Origin: Bettongia penicillata ogilbyi
Lineage: Eukaryota > Chordata > Mammalia > Diprotodontia > Potoroidae
Assembly: GCA_023548195.1 (NCBI GenBank)
Contig: JAJHZJ010000061.1
Location: 5,968,373-6,032,372, forward strand
DNA: 64,000 nucleotides
Reading direction: 5' to 3'
Positions 24,006 through 34,604 of the stretch are shown here, piece after piece. A program made the translations under genes and the position numbers. The stretch's first letter is position 1, and every line of letters starts with the position of its first letter. The notes beneath the pieces are model-generated. The model worked only from the letters and a program-made list of their open reading frames with translations. It was not told where the DNA came from and searched no databases.

Positions 24006-27000
24006 TATTACACATTAATATGTTCTGGAATTACTTTCAGTTTTATATCTATCAGACCTATTACAGGTATTTTTGCCCAGATTCTGTTTAATATGACAGG
24101 AATAAGGCTGGTTGAGGTACAAAATCCTTATTCATTGTAAAGGGTTATAATAACTGATAATCCACTAAGTAAGATTCTCTCAATGCTATAAGAGCAATCC
24201 TCCCCTACAGACCCCTACATCCATAGATTTGTCTGCTTTCAATTTCTCTTCCCGTTGTCCTCTTTAGGGTCCCCCCAAAAAAGGTCTGGGTATCTGCTCA
24301 GTGAGGCAATGGTGGTAAGCAGGCCAGGCAATGGAACAGAAAAAGAGGTCTTTCCTTGGCAGGAGAGCAAATTAAACTGTTAAGTCATTCTGTGATAAAA
24401 AAAAACAAACAAAAAAACTTAATTGTTTCAGCACATTTCAAAAGTGCATTCCTCATCTGTCTTTGTCACTGAGAAAATAGTTTTTGATCCCAACCTGCAA
24501 CTTACATAGAGGCAAGTTAATTCTCTAGGCTATTTTATGCCTTTACTTATGGTTTTAATTAGGCGTGAATAGCAATTTTTTTTTAACATGACATCTATGT
24601 ATCCTTAGGAATCCATGACAAAATTATTTATGTTTAGCTGTCTATTTTTCTTGGCTGTACATAGCAAAATATATTTATCTGTTTCTTAGCAATGAAGTGA
24701 ATTGAGTCTTGGAAACTAAGTTAGTATATCAATAGCATAGGAAAGATGTAATTGTCACAGATTGAGTTAACATGACTTAACATTGAATTCATAACTCATC
24801 AGCTTTATTTTATACAGGTGACAGTGCTGTTGTTAAGGTAAAGTAAAAGTATTTTTGTATTTGACCTAACCAGTTGAAGTAATTGGGACTTAGCTGGGTT
24901 TGCTGATAGACCTTTGAGAAGATGTGGCTTAATTATTCACTCCAAGGAATCAAAATGTCAAGAAAACGCTAGTTTGGATTAAAAATATTTTTCAACAAAG
25001 TTTACTTTCTACATTCTTTTATAGGGATAAGTAAAATGAGTCTGATAATCACATTTAATAGTAAAGCAGATGTTGGAAGGAAGGAAGGAAAGAAGGAAGA
25101 ATAAAAGGGAAGAAGGGCCTGTTACATGTCAACTACTAAACTAATCACTTTGGCTTGTTGAACTTATATTATTTTTCATCATCATCATTATTATTGATGG
25201 TAATAATTCATTTAAGAATAGTATCTGTCATGGTCTGAATATTGAGAATTTATGTTACAGAAGCAGAAAAATCACCTCAGTGCATCATTTCTAGAAATGA
25301 AATTAGTTCTGCATTTGATTGGCAAGAAGGTTATGAGGTTATCAGTTGTTGTAGAGGACTTTTCAGATGGAGGAAATTATATACAATGACTGAACTGAAT
25401 TTGCATGTTGGAGTGTCTTTGTAAGTCATGTGAAAACTTTCTTATGTTCCCAAATGAACTGATTATGATTAACTTAAGTTACAGTTTTGATAGAACTAAA
25501 ACTTATAGCACAAATTTTATTTCTATTGTTTTCCTTCATTTTGCTTAACTTAAAAAAATACCAAAGGCATTAAGAATGCTTCTTGACAATTTACCTGTGT
25601 TTCCCTTTTATATATCATAGAAATTTTTGTTTTTAGAAACTTCATGTTTTGGTTTCCTGTTTTTTGAACTGTGGTTCATAGAAAGACCTAGAGGAATGCC
25701 TCCAGTATGTTGAATAGATGTCTATGGTGGACTGATGGGAGACATGAACAAGTTATAAGATAAGAAGGCATAAATGAGTTACCGTTATACAAATGTCTAT
25801 CCTAGCTTGGTAAGCTCGTGAATCCTTCAAGAGGTGGTTATAATAAATACACTTCATGATTTCCATGACTGCTTGCATATAAATCCTCATTATTAAATAA
25901 AAATACTTGCCAGCAGTTGATATAATATGGATATTCCCTGAGTTTCCAGTAGTCAGTTTTCTAATGTACTATCCATTTGCACAACTAGCTAGTTTCACAG
26001 TACCTTTAAATCTCACTGCTAGGCTCCTGGAGGTCCCTGCAGACAGCAATTAAGTTGGCCCAACTTGATAGTACTACCTGCAGCCGGTAAATGAAATTGT
26101 TCGACTCAGTGTCTTCCCTACCACCCTCTTCTTCTGAAAGACTGTGTAAACACAGCGCTCTGTGAAACTTTTCCTCCTTCTTTGATTACTTCCCAATGAA
26201 TTCCAGTTCATCCAGCCTCTTTTTCATCTTTATTTTCATGCTTTAACTTCTTTTCTACTTGGTCATTGTCTCCAGCTCTTGCTGAGTTTTCTCTAGAACA
26301 GTCTTGCTCACCGGTCCTCAGTCTACTCAATTTGTGATCTCTGAATTGATCCTAATCATGACTGACAGGCATGAATAGAGTGCTATGTATTAAGGAAAAA
26401 GAAAACAGTTTGTGAATTAGTTCCACCAGATGCTTGAAAATATTTAGAAGCCCATTCAGTTTCTCTCCAAGTCTCCTTTTACTTATCCTTCCCTAATTAA
26501 ACCTGTTTTATTTCAAGCATTTGCTATCCCCTGATATTTCTGCAGATTGATAATCTCATTAGTGTGTTACTGTTACAGATTGCAACCCATCCATTCTTTC
26601 TCATCTTATCCCTGTCCCTCCATAATTACTCCATGGAGTAGAAATATTACCAGTAGGTTTTTGTGAGTTATATGCTTAGAACTTTGATAATTTTTTAAAC
26701 TTCAAAGCTATTATCTAGCAGGGGATCATATCAGTTCATATTTGCAACAATATATTTGTTTCTCTGGGTTTTTTTAAACAAAAGATGTTTTCCCAAGAAT
26801 GAACTATTTTTGAGTGGTATTTATGATACAGGTGACCAACAGTTCACTGGGCAGTGAATGAACAATTTAGAAACTAGAATGAAAGACTAGGGCAAGCTCA
26901 TTGAATACTTCTTCCTTGGTATGTACTTTTTGCTTATAGTAACTAATATGAGTTCCCTTTATATTAGATCGTTGAAGGCCGAAATGTAATTTTTGAGTTA

Positions 27001-27799
27001 TTTCAGTGTTTTAGACCAGAGTACAATATCTTTTTAAAAACAAAGGTAAAAATAGTATAAACCTATGTAGGTATCTGTTGAGAAGCCAGGCTAGCAGTAG
27101 TTAGATAGTAAGATGCATTTTGTAAGACGAGGTAGTGATTGACAAGAATATCATTTCATTTTTTCTTTCATTTTATATTTATGGCAGTAGAGAAGATTTT
27201 GTACTTTCAGTGCTCTTAAAATTAGTGTCAATTTAGTTACTGTATTTTTAATAAGTAAAAAATACTCCCAAGATGTTCTTCAGTGACCTTAAGCTAAATC
27301 TTCATTCCTAGAAATTGAAAATCCTGTACAGAAATGTAGTGTTTTTAAGCAGAAAAGGCACAGATATCTCAAGGAAAGTTGAAGGGATCTGGTTTTATAA
27401 ATAATCTGCTCTATGTTGGCTCCCTGGAGTTTAAAGTAGAGACAATAAATCTCTCTCCTTATTTCCTGTATTCTAACTGAGAAATCATGGAGTTCATTTA
27501 TTCATTCAACAGATATTCATTAAGAACCCAATATGCATAGGGCACTATTCATGGGCTAGAGTAAATAATATACAGAAAAGTAATGTGATTCTGACAACTA
27601 AAGACTCAAGTCAGTCTTATTACTTGTCACGCCTTGTGCAGTAGGACTGCAGTGTGACACAGTTCATCATACATATTCATTGATAGTGTGGATTAGATCA
27701 TGTCCCCATGCTATAAGTATATGCAATGATATTTTCATGGAACACCTAGAAAGCAAATATTACTTCTCTATCTCAAACACCATTTTTGAAAAGTACCCA
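24006..27799. other. Intron, no gene recognised
   Basis: AT-rich. A (gaag)n tract lies at about 25075-25115 and a cat/tta trinucleotide run near 25175-25200. The 60-codon frame at 25242-25424 has no recognisable domain. A short L2-like end ('ttcattcaacagatattcattaagaaccc') is near 27500-27560. Confidence 0.5.
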
Positions 27800-28560
27800 A
27801 CTTGTTAAGTGAGGACATACCAAGGGCATTTAAGAACATGAAATTGAGAAGATCACCTGGACTTGATCAAATATATAGAGAAGAAATGCATGCTGAATGT
27901 GACAGAATTTTAAAGGTTTCCAGGGATTGATTTTTGAGACTTCAAGAGAAGAATATAAAAGAATAGAAATGTTCATAGGAGATGCTTTTTGTCACCACCA
28001 CCACCACCAAAAAAGGAAAAAAAAAGGTTTCTGAAAAGATAGCAGCCCCTCACCTGTCTTTTCTGGTCTCTAAAATCTTCATGAGAATCATCAAGGCAAC
28101 CTGTTAAAGACATCCTTGGTTTAAAAAAAAAAAAAGATGAGAAGGCAATGGCTATGCTTTTGCATATAATTTCCTATAAACAGTGGCAGCTAAGTGGCAC
28201 AGTGTTACTACCTATGTGACCCTGAGCAATGTCTCTCTTGTGAAGATCATCTCCACCATTGTGTTAAAGTCATTTAAAGTTTAATGACATGTCACAGAGA
28301 ATCATATAGATAGCTCTGCTCAACAGTCCACTGAGCAATGCCAAGGAAAATATGACAGGGATGTGGATACTCACCAAATGAGTTGCCAGTGATGTGGAGG
28401 ATCTCCTATGCAGAGTTAAAAAGAAGGTTGTTCCCCCATTGATGATTAGGTTCTTCAGATGTTGAGCTCATGGATGACATGGTGCTGCTTGCATGGAGGC
28501 TGGAAGCTTCTACACCCTCCTCAGATCCATAATTATTTAAAAAATACTGGTCTAGTCATC
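27800..28560 (+). pseudogene. RTE-clade LINE reverse transcriptase fossil (5' part)
   Basis: Broken plus-strand frames carry non-LTR reverse transcriptase landmarks in order. Near 27850-27910 the text reads like SPG-DQIYREEMHAECDRILK, the segment before the RT palm. Near 28050-28095 there is an L-S-KIFMRII-like segment. Near 28466-28495 it reads DDMVLLA, the catalytic box usually written FADDMVLLA, with Phe-Ala replaced. Then LVIHAEK follows. Spacing and motif style fit RTE (BovB-like) elements of marsupials. A short SINE-like piece (28180-28240) and an A-tract interrupt it. The element is dead and appears to resume at 30040. Confidence 0.55.
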
Positions 28561-28699
28561 CATGCAGAAAAACCAAGTGGAACATCTTGAGCTTATAGAT
28601 TTAGAGCCAGAAGAGACCTTAGAGGACATTGAGCACAACCCATTCATTTTACTTTGTTCCTGGAGTCAGTCTCTATAATAAATACTTGTCTAGGATATT

Positions 28700-28944
28700 G
28701 TTTGGGGCAGCTAGGTGCATAGAGCGCTGCCTCTGAAGTCAGGGGGATTCATCTTCCTGAGTTCAATATGGTACTCACTAGCTGTGCGGCCCTGGGCAAG
28801 CCACTTAACCCTATTTGTCTCCGTTTCCTCACCTGTAACATGAACTAGACAAGGAAATGGCATACCACTCCAGTATCTTTGCCAAGAAAACCCCAAATGG
28901 GGCACAAAGAGTCAGACACAACTGGAGCAACTGAACGACAAAAA
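28700..28944 (+). mobile_element. Marsupial tRNA-derived SINE with 8-bp TSD
   Basis: Starts ggggcagctaggtgcatag, has the MIR-like core 'ctagctgtgcggccctgggcaagccacttaaccc', and ends 'caaagagtcagacacaactg...ctgaacgacaaaaa'. The 8-bp target-site duplication aggatatt is at 28692-28699 and 28945-28952. Resembles WALLSI/WSINE1-type families; the exact name is uncertain. Confidence 0.85.
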
Positions 28945-29059
28945 AGGATATTATTTACTACTATAGCATTTTACAGTTCCTTATTCATGTTGAGTGCCCA
29001 AGAAATGTCTGCTGAGTGAATAAATAAATACCATCGTTTCTCAGTTAGGATGTAGGAAG

Positions 29060-29665
29060 TAAAAAAAGAGAGATTTGTTGCTTCTACTATGAATCCTGGA
29101 GAACCAATGTAGGACATAACATTATGAGGTTGAGAGAGTTTAATTTGCCCAGGGTCACAGAGTTAGGCAGATTTTAAGCCAGGTCTACTTGACTCCAAGC
29201 CCTGTGTCCTGTCCACAAATGTATTTTGCTCCTAAATATAACAAAATATTCATAGCAACATTTTTTTGTGGCACCAAGAACCTGGAAACAAAGTGGGTGT
29301 CCATCTACCAGAGAATGACAAGTCGTGGCATATGAATGCAATTTTATGTCATAAGAATTGTCAAGTATGAGAAATCCAAGTAAATGTGGCAAGACTTATA
29401 TGAAGTGACACATAATGAAGAAAGCAGAACCGAGAGGACAATCTACACTATGACTACAATGAACAAACTAAAAATAATGGCATCTGAATTCAGATTAATT
29501 ACAATGAGCAATCTTTTCTAGAGAATAGATTATAGAACACACTTCATTCCTCTCAGTAAAATGCAAACCCCTTAAGAGTAGAGATTGTTTCCTTCTTTGT
29601 ATTTGTATCTCTAGTATCCAGCACCAAGCTTGACACATAATAGACATTTAATTAATGTTTGTTGA
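29060..29665 (+). mobile_element. Composite of MIR, L1-like 3' end and L2 tail
   Basis: About 29125-29220 is a reverse MIR piece ('tttgcccagggtcacagagtt'). About 29225-29475 follows the marsupial L1 3' end pattern ('aaaatattcatagcaacatttttttgtggcaccaagaacctggaaac', 'gtggcatatgaatgcaat', 'gaagtgacacataatgaagaaagcagaaccgagagg'). About 29540-29665 is an L2 tail ('agcttgacacataatagacatttaattaatgtttgttgac'). Confidence 0.5.
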
Positions 29666-30039
29666 CTAACTAAACAGGTAGATGAGACTGGTTGCAGAAT
29701 GTTGCATACTTTGTCACTTTTTCAATGTTTCTTTTTCTTTGTTAAGAGGGAGTGTTTAGTGATTAGTGAAGGGGAAGATTTGTATTATAAATTTTCAATG
29801 CTGGGAGTGAGAAAGAGCACCAATAGAGATATTTTTAAATGTATATTTCTCAAATTACAACATATTTGCATGGAAAGTCCATTGAATGATTCTATCAATA
29901 TGTCTTGAATGGGTACTGCACATGAACAGTGAACTGGGAATGAAAAAAATAGATGGTATTATATTTGGGAATTTTCACAGCCCTTTTAGTGATCCCATGC
30001 TATTCACTGCCATAAAAGTCCATATTTTTATTAGGAATA

Positions 30040-30480
30040 TTCATTTAGTGCTACAGTGAAGCTATAATTTGAAGAATGCCATAGATCACCATGGCAAGTA
30101 AGCCAAAGGAAATTAGAAAAATATATGCTAGGTATAAGTGTGCTGTATTTTACTATCAATAAGAATTATGTTTGCAAACAGGAGTATTAAAGACCTCATC
30201 CCTGACTTGCATGCCTGGAGAAAGAAGTGGACTGGTCATGTAGCAAAAGTGAAGAATAGTAGATGGTATGAGTGCTTCACTGGTATATAGAAATAGGAGA
30301 ACCATAGGGAGGCCTTTAGCACGTGGAATAAATCCTCTATGGATGACTCGTAGAAATACATTAAGAAGAACTGCATTGCTGCTTGTACAGGGAGAGAGTA
30401 TTTATGCCTATGAAATAATGGACTGATCAAAGAATCACATAAGCCTTACAGATAGCTGTTCTCTGAAGGTTATGCCAGAT
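30040..30480 (+). pseudogene. RTE-clade LINE fossil, 3' end
   Basis: Near 30215-30270 the plus strand reads WRKKWTGHVAKVKNSRWYEC, close to the RTE C-terminal pattern W-GHVAR-(K/D)NRW. A diverged 'GRP-TRW-DD' segment follows to about 30350. The piece lies 1.5 kb downstream of the RT part, with a SINE and an L1-like fragment in between, as expected for one RTE copy broken by later insertions. Confidence 0.5.
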
Positions 30481-30489
30481 GTCTTCAAG

Positions 30490-31105
30490 GCTATTGATGG
30501 CTTATTCTTTAAAATAGTAAATACTGATCTCTTGTTTTTACATCACCTACATTTCCCAACGTATGTCTTCTCCCACCCCTAAAAAGGATATCTTATAACA
30601 AAGAATAAAAAGGAAGCATCACTAAACAATATGTAAAAAAAAAATCTGACATTATGTGTAGTATTCCAAAACCATTCTTAAAAGAAGCTCAGAAAGATAC
30701 AATCTCATCTTTTCTTCAGGGATAAGTTTGGTCATTGTAATCTTGCAGTATTTACTTTCATTTGTTTTGTTCTTCTTATCCCCCATTTCCATTGGCATAG
30801 TCATTGTGTATATTGTTTTCTTAGTTTTATTTCACTTTGCATCAGTTCAAAAAAGTATTTCCTGTGCCTCTCTCTAATCATATTACACACAATAATTACT
30901 TACACACAGTAATATTCCATTACATGCATATACCAAAGTTTGTTTAGCCATTTGCTGGATGATGGGCATATTTTTTCTGTTTCTGTTCTGTTACAAAAAG
31001 TGCTGTTATAAATACTTTAGTATATATGGACTTTTATTTTGTATTGTTCTCTTGGGTTATATATCTAGAAGTAGAAGTTTTGTGTAAAAGGGTATGGTAA
31101 TTTTG
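30490..31105 (-). mobile_element. L1-type 3' region (minus strand), interrupted
   Basis: Plus-strand text such as 'cccccatttccattggcatagtcattgtgtatattgttttc', 'cagtaatattccattacatgcatatacc' and 'tgtttagccatttgctggatgatgggcat' is the reverse of a marsupial L1 3' end. The continuation ('ttttccagagtggttgaaccagctctcagctcc') is at about 34500-34605, so 3.4 kb was inserted inside it. Confidence 0.6.
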
Positions 31106-32127
31106 CTACTGTGTAGCAACCCTGCTAGCCGGTCAGCTAGAATGACAGAAATGAGGACCAGACTGACAATTCTATGACTGAGGGTTGGGGAAAGGGACTT
31201 GGGACAGAAATATCTTCCAGTCAAAAGGTAGGATAAAGAGAAACCTTAGGTTCCATTAGTATCTTGCAGCCCAGCCAAGGAAGATATTTTTTTTTTATTT
31301 AACTTTTTACATTCATTTTCACAAAATTTTGGGTTCCAAATTTTCTCCCCTTTTATCCCCTCCCCCCACCCCAGTACCCCAAGCAATCTAATTTTCCCTA
31401 TCTCCAATCTGCCCTCTCTTCTGTAATCCCTCCCTTCTCTTGTCTCCATCTTCTCTTTTCTCCTGTAGGGCCAGATGACTTTCTATTCCTCATTAACTGT
31501 ATGTCTTCTTTCCTAGTAGCAACAACAACACTAAACAGTTGTTCCTAAAACTTTGAGTTCCAAATTCTCCCCATCCCTCCCTCCCCACTCATTTCCTTTG
31601 GGAAGTCAGGCAATTCAATATAGGCCATATCTGTGTAGTTTTGCAAATGACTTCCCTGATAGTCGTGTTGTGTAAGACTAACTGAATTGCCCTCCATCCT
31701 AACCTGCCCCTCATTGTTTCTCTTCTGTCTTTTGATCCTGTCCCTCCCCAAGTGTTGACTTCAAATTGCTCCCTCCTCCCATTGCCCTCCCTTCCATCAT
31801 CCCCCCCACCCTGCTTATCTCCTTTTCCCCCACTTTCCTGTATTGTAAGATAGGTTTTCATACCAAAATGAGTGTGCATTTTATTCCTTCCTTTAGTCAA
31901 ATGTGATGAGGGTAAACTTCTTGTTTTTTGTTTTTTGTTGTTTTTTTTTCTCAGCTCTCCTCTTTTTCCCTCCACTAAAAAGTCTCCTACTTGCCTCTTA
32001 AATGACATATAATTACCCCATTCCATTTCACCCTCTTTCCTCCCCCTACCTTTCTCACTCACCATTTACCTTAATTTCTTTTAAGATATAGTCCCATCCT
32101 ATTCAATTCAATCTGTGCTCTCTGTCT

Positions 32128-32187
32128 CTGTATGTGTGTGCATGTGTGTATGTGTGTGTGCGTGCAGGCGTGTACATGTGTGTGTAT
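32128..32187. repeat. (TG)n-type microsatellite inside HAL1 3' region
   Basis: Alternating tg with tatg and gcgtg interruptions between 32128 and 32187 on the plus strand. Confidence 0.8.
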
Positions 32188-32322
32188 GGACCCACCAACT
32201 ACCCAGGTACTGAAAAGTTTTAAGAGTTACAGATATTGTCTTTCCATGTAGGAATGTAAACAGTTCACTTCTGGTAAGTCCCTTAAGACTTCTCTTTGCT
32301 GTTTACTTTTTCATGCTTCTTC

Positions 32323-33421
32323 TCATTCTTGTGTTTGAAAGTCATATTTTCTTTTCAGCTCTGGTCTTTTCATCAAGAATGATTGAAAGTCCTCTGTTTC
32401 ATTGAAAGACCATATTTTCCCCTGAAGTATTATACTCAGTTTTGCTGGGTAGGTGATTCTTGGTTTATGTCCTAGTTCCTTTGACTTCTGGAATATCCTA
32501 TTCCACGCCCTTCGATCCCTTAATGTAGAAGCTGCTAGATCTTGAGTTATCCTGATTTTATTTCCACAATATTGGAATTGTTTCTTTCTAGCTGCTTGCA
32601 AGATTTTCTCCTAGAGCTGGGAGTTCTGGAATTTGGCCACAATGTTCCTAGGAGTTTCTCTTTTTGGATCTCTTTCAGGTGGTAATCGATGGATTCTTTC
32701 AATACTTATTTTGCCTTCTGGTTGTAGAATGTCAGGGCAGTTTTCCTTGATAATTTCATGGAAGATAATATCTAGGCTCTTTTTTTGATCATGAGTTTCA
32801 GGTAGTCCCATAATTTTTAAATTGTCTCTCCTGAATCTATTTTCCAGGTCAGTTGTTTTTCCCATGAGATATTTCACATTTTCTTCCATTTTTTCATTCT
32901 TTTGGTTTTGTTTGGTGATTTCTTGGTTTCTTAGAAAGTCATTAGACTCCATCTGTTCCATTCTAATTTTGAGAGAACTGTTATCTTCAGTGAGCTTCTG
33001 AACCTCTTTTTCCATTTGGCTAATTCTGCTTTTGAAAGCATTCTTCTCCTCATTGGCTTTTGAACCTCTTTTGCCAATTGAGTGAGCCTATTTTTCAAGG
33101 TGTTATTTTCTTCAGCATTTTTTTGGGTCTCCTTTAGCAAGGTATTGACCTGTTTTTCATGCTTTTCTTGCATCTCTCTCATTTCTCTTCCCAGTTTTTC
33201 CTCCACCTGTCTAACTTGATTTTCAAAATCCTTTTTGAGCTCTTCCAAGGCCTGAGCCCACCCGACATCCCCCTGGGATGTCTGGGGTACTGAGGCCCCG
33301 TCCTCCACATCTTTCCCTGATGGCAAGAATATGTCCTGTCATCAGACCTGAAAGTTGGGATCATTTGCATCTGTTCGAAAAAACTCTCTATAGTCTTATT
33401 TTTCTTCCCTTTTCTAGGCAT
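32323..33421 (-). pseudogene. Broken L1-type ORF1 (RNA-binding protein) of the HAL1 copy
   Basis: Starts at ATG 33421 as MPRKGKKNKTIESFFEQMQM. A coiled-coil follows (about 33240-32830, rich in E, K, Q and L, e.g. EKLGREMREMQEKHEKQVN). Next is an RRM-like part (about 32840-32640: LKIMGLPETHD, then ISIERIHRLPPERDP), then the C-terminal domain (about 32600-32323: KIRITQDLAASTLRDRRAWN, ending LKRKYDFQTQE). These are the three parts of L1 ORF1p, a trimeric nucleic-acid chaperone. The frame changes twice, since the three ORF pieces overlap in different frames at 33179-33326 and 32931-33015. A TAG in the text QL*EK (about 32611) also interrupts it. Span about 366 codons, normal for ORF1. Not expected to yield a full protein. 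Confidence 0.8.
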
Positions 33422-34116
33422 TTTCCCAGCCAGTTACTTGACTTCTGAGATTCCTGTTCACCCCCGCCTAGATCCACCCAGCTAGTGCTTGGGGTCTGAG
33501 ATTCAAATGGGCTTTCCACGGCAGGCACCCTGCTAATCAATGTGAGCTTTAGTTCTGGTGCTGGGGTGGGGGCAGGGCTGCCTCCCAGTCTCAGCTCCCT
33601 CAGGGGCTTTATGCAGAGACTTTCAGTAATGGAGCGGGGTGGGGCAGGGCCGTCTCCCAGGTTCAGCTCCCTCAGGGGGTTTATGCAGAGACTCTCAGTA
33701 ATGAAGATCCTGCCTGCTGCTGGGGGAGACCCGGGCCGCCGCTGCAGCTGCTGCCTTCGCCGCCGCACCCGCCTCTGCCTCCGCCACTTCCTCCTGAGGG
33801 GGCCCGAGTCACCGAGACACTCTGCTCCCCCTCTCTCACTGACCTGTAGCTTCTGTGGGCGGAGGGACTTTCCCGGCTGCTGGAGCTTCCATCCCTGAAG
33901 CCTGCTCAGATCAGCTTCTCTGGGGCCGCGGCCAGGGCAGCGCTGGGGTGGGGTCCACTTTCCGGGGTGTGACGGACCCTGGGGACGGCTCTCCAGGGCT
34001 CTCTGGAACGGAAATCTCTTCCACTCTGTTTCTGCACACCTTACAGTGATCCAGAACTTATGGGGATCTCCTTTTACATTAATTCTATGGGCTGTGGGTT
34101 TGGAGCTCGTAAACAT
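33388..34116 (-). CDS. 242-codon open frame in HAL1 5' region, product unknown
   Basis: An ATG at 34116, about 40 bases from the element's 5' end, opens a frame that runs 242 codons to 33388. It overlaps the ORF1 start (33421) by 34 nt in another frame. The predicted protein starts MFTSSKPTAHRINVKG, is Arg/Pro/Ser-rich (RRKWRRQRRVRRRRQQLQRR in the middle) and holds a 24-residue internal duplication (ITESLCI-PLREL). No known domain is seen. The high GC content makes long stop-free runs likelier, so it may be non-coding; I know of no established L1 protein of this kind on the sense strand upstream of ORF1. Confidence 0.3.
   Translation of the reverse strand: MFTSSKPTAHRINVKGDPHKFWITVRCAETEWKRFPFQRALESRPQGPSHPGKWTPPQRCPGRGPREADLSRLQGWKLQQPGKSLRPQKLQVSERGGAECLGDSGPLRRKWRRQRRVRRRRQQLQRRPGSPPAAGRIFITESLCINPLRELNLGDGPAPPRSITESLCIKPLRELRLGGSPAPTPAPELKLTLISRVPAVESPFESQTPSTSWVDLGGGEQESQKSSNWLGKCLEKGRKIRL
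33571..33714 (-). repeat. 72-bp tandem duplication in HAL1 5' region
   Basis: Two units begin ggcagggc at 33571 and 33643. Both contain 'cagctccctcagggg' and 'tttatgcagagact'. The period of 72 bp is a multiple of three and keeps the overlapping frame open. It resembles the monomer-like promoter duplications of some L1 5' UTRs. Confidence 0.75.
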
Positions 34117-34604
34117 GCGTCTTTCTACTCCGCCATCTTGACTCCGCCCCCCCCCAAGGAAGATATTTGGCTGTTTCTTTGAATAAATATCTGGGGTTGA
34201 AATTTGTGAAGGGGAAAATGACGTGTGTTATACACATCCTGTTTATATGCAATATCAAATTCCTGTCAATTCTTATTGGGAGAAGGTTTCTTGTTAAACG
34301 GAACTGAAACTCTTCAGACAGGAGAAGGATTGGTACTGGCCATTTTTGGATCACTTAAATTGGTTTATTGTTTTATTTTTTGTTCAATCAAGCAAAAGGG
34401 AGAGGAAAGGGGATGTACTACTGCTGAACATTTTTTTAAAAAATAAAAATTTTTCAAATTAATATAAAATGCCCCCAAAAGTGTATAAATTTTTAAATCA
34501 TTTTCTTTGTATAATCAAATTATTTTCCAGAGTGGTTGAACCAGCTCTCAGCTCCACACATTGATTAGTGTTCTTGTCTTTCTATAATCCTTCCTACATG
34601 GACT

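Larger units (their letters stand above)
31290..34155 (-). mobile_element. HAL1-like (ORF1-only L1) element, full length with TSD
   Basis: Minus strand, about 2.87 kb. Its 5' end (34155) is a G-run then 'cggagtcaagatggcggag', the classic L1 start, followed by about 730 bp of GC-rich 5' region, an ORF1 relic (33421-32323) and about 1 kb of purine-rich 3' region with a (TG)n tract. It ends in an A-run next to 31289. The target-site duplication aaggaagatattt is at 31277-31289 and 34156-34168, possibly extended by cc on the left. There is no trace of ORF2 (endonuclease or RT) between ORF1 and the tail, which defines HAL1-type half-L1s. Such elements must be mobilised by L1 enzymes in trans. Confidence 0.8.
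31112..34417. mobile_element. Possible solo-LTR-like insertion holding the HAL1 copy
   Basis: The 6-mer ctactg at 31106-31111 recurs at 34418-34423, flanking 31112-34417. Without the HAL1 copy the insert would be about 430 bp. It starts TGTAGCAACC, as many LTRs do, and includes aataaa near 34182, but it ends TGTA rather than the usual CA. It interrupts the L1 fragment that resumes near 34500. Tentative. Confidence 0.3.

Noticed and set aside
28700..28944. tRNA gene
   Set aside because: The head is tRNA-like because the SINE is tRNA-derived; the MIR-like core, A-rich tail and target duplication identify it as a SINE.
31589..32065. 158-codon minus-strand open frame
   Set aside because: It lies in the purine-rich 3' region of the HAL1 copy; the K/E/G/R bias and lack of a domain are explained by composition.
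33542..34049. Plus-strand GC-rich open frames of 118 and 64 codons
   Set aside because: Antisense shadows within the GC-rich HAL1 5' region; no start context or domain supports them.
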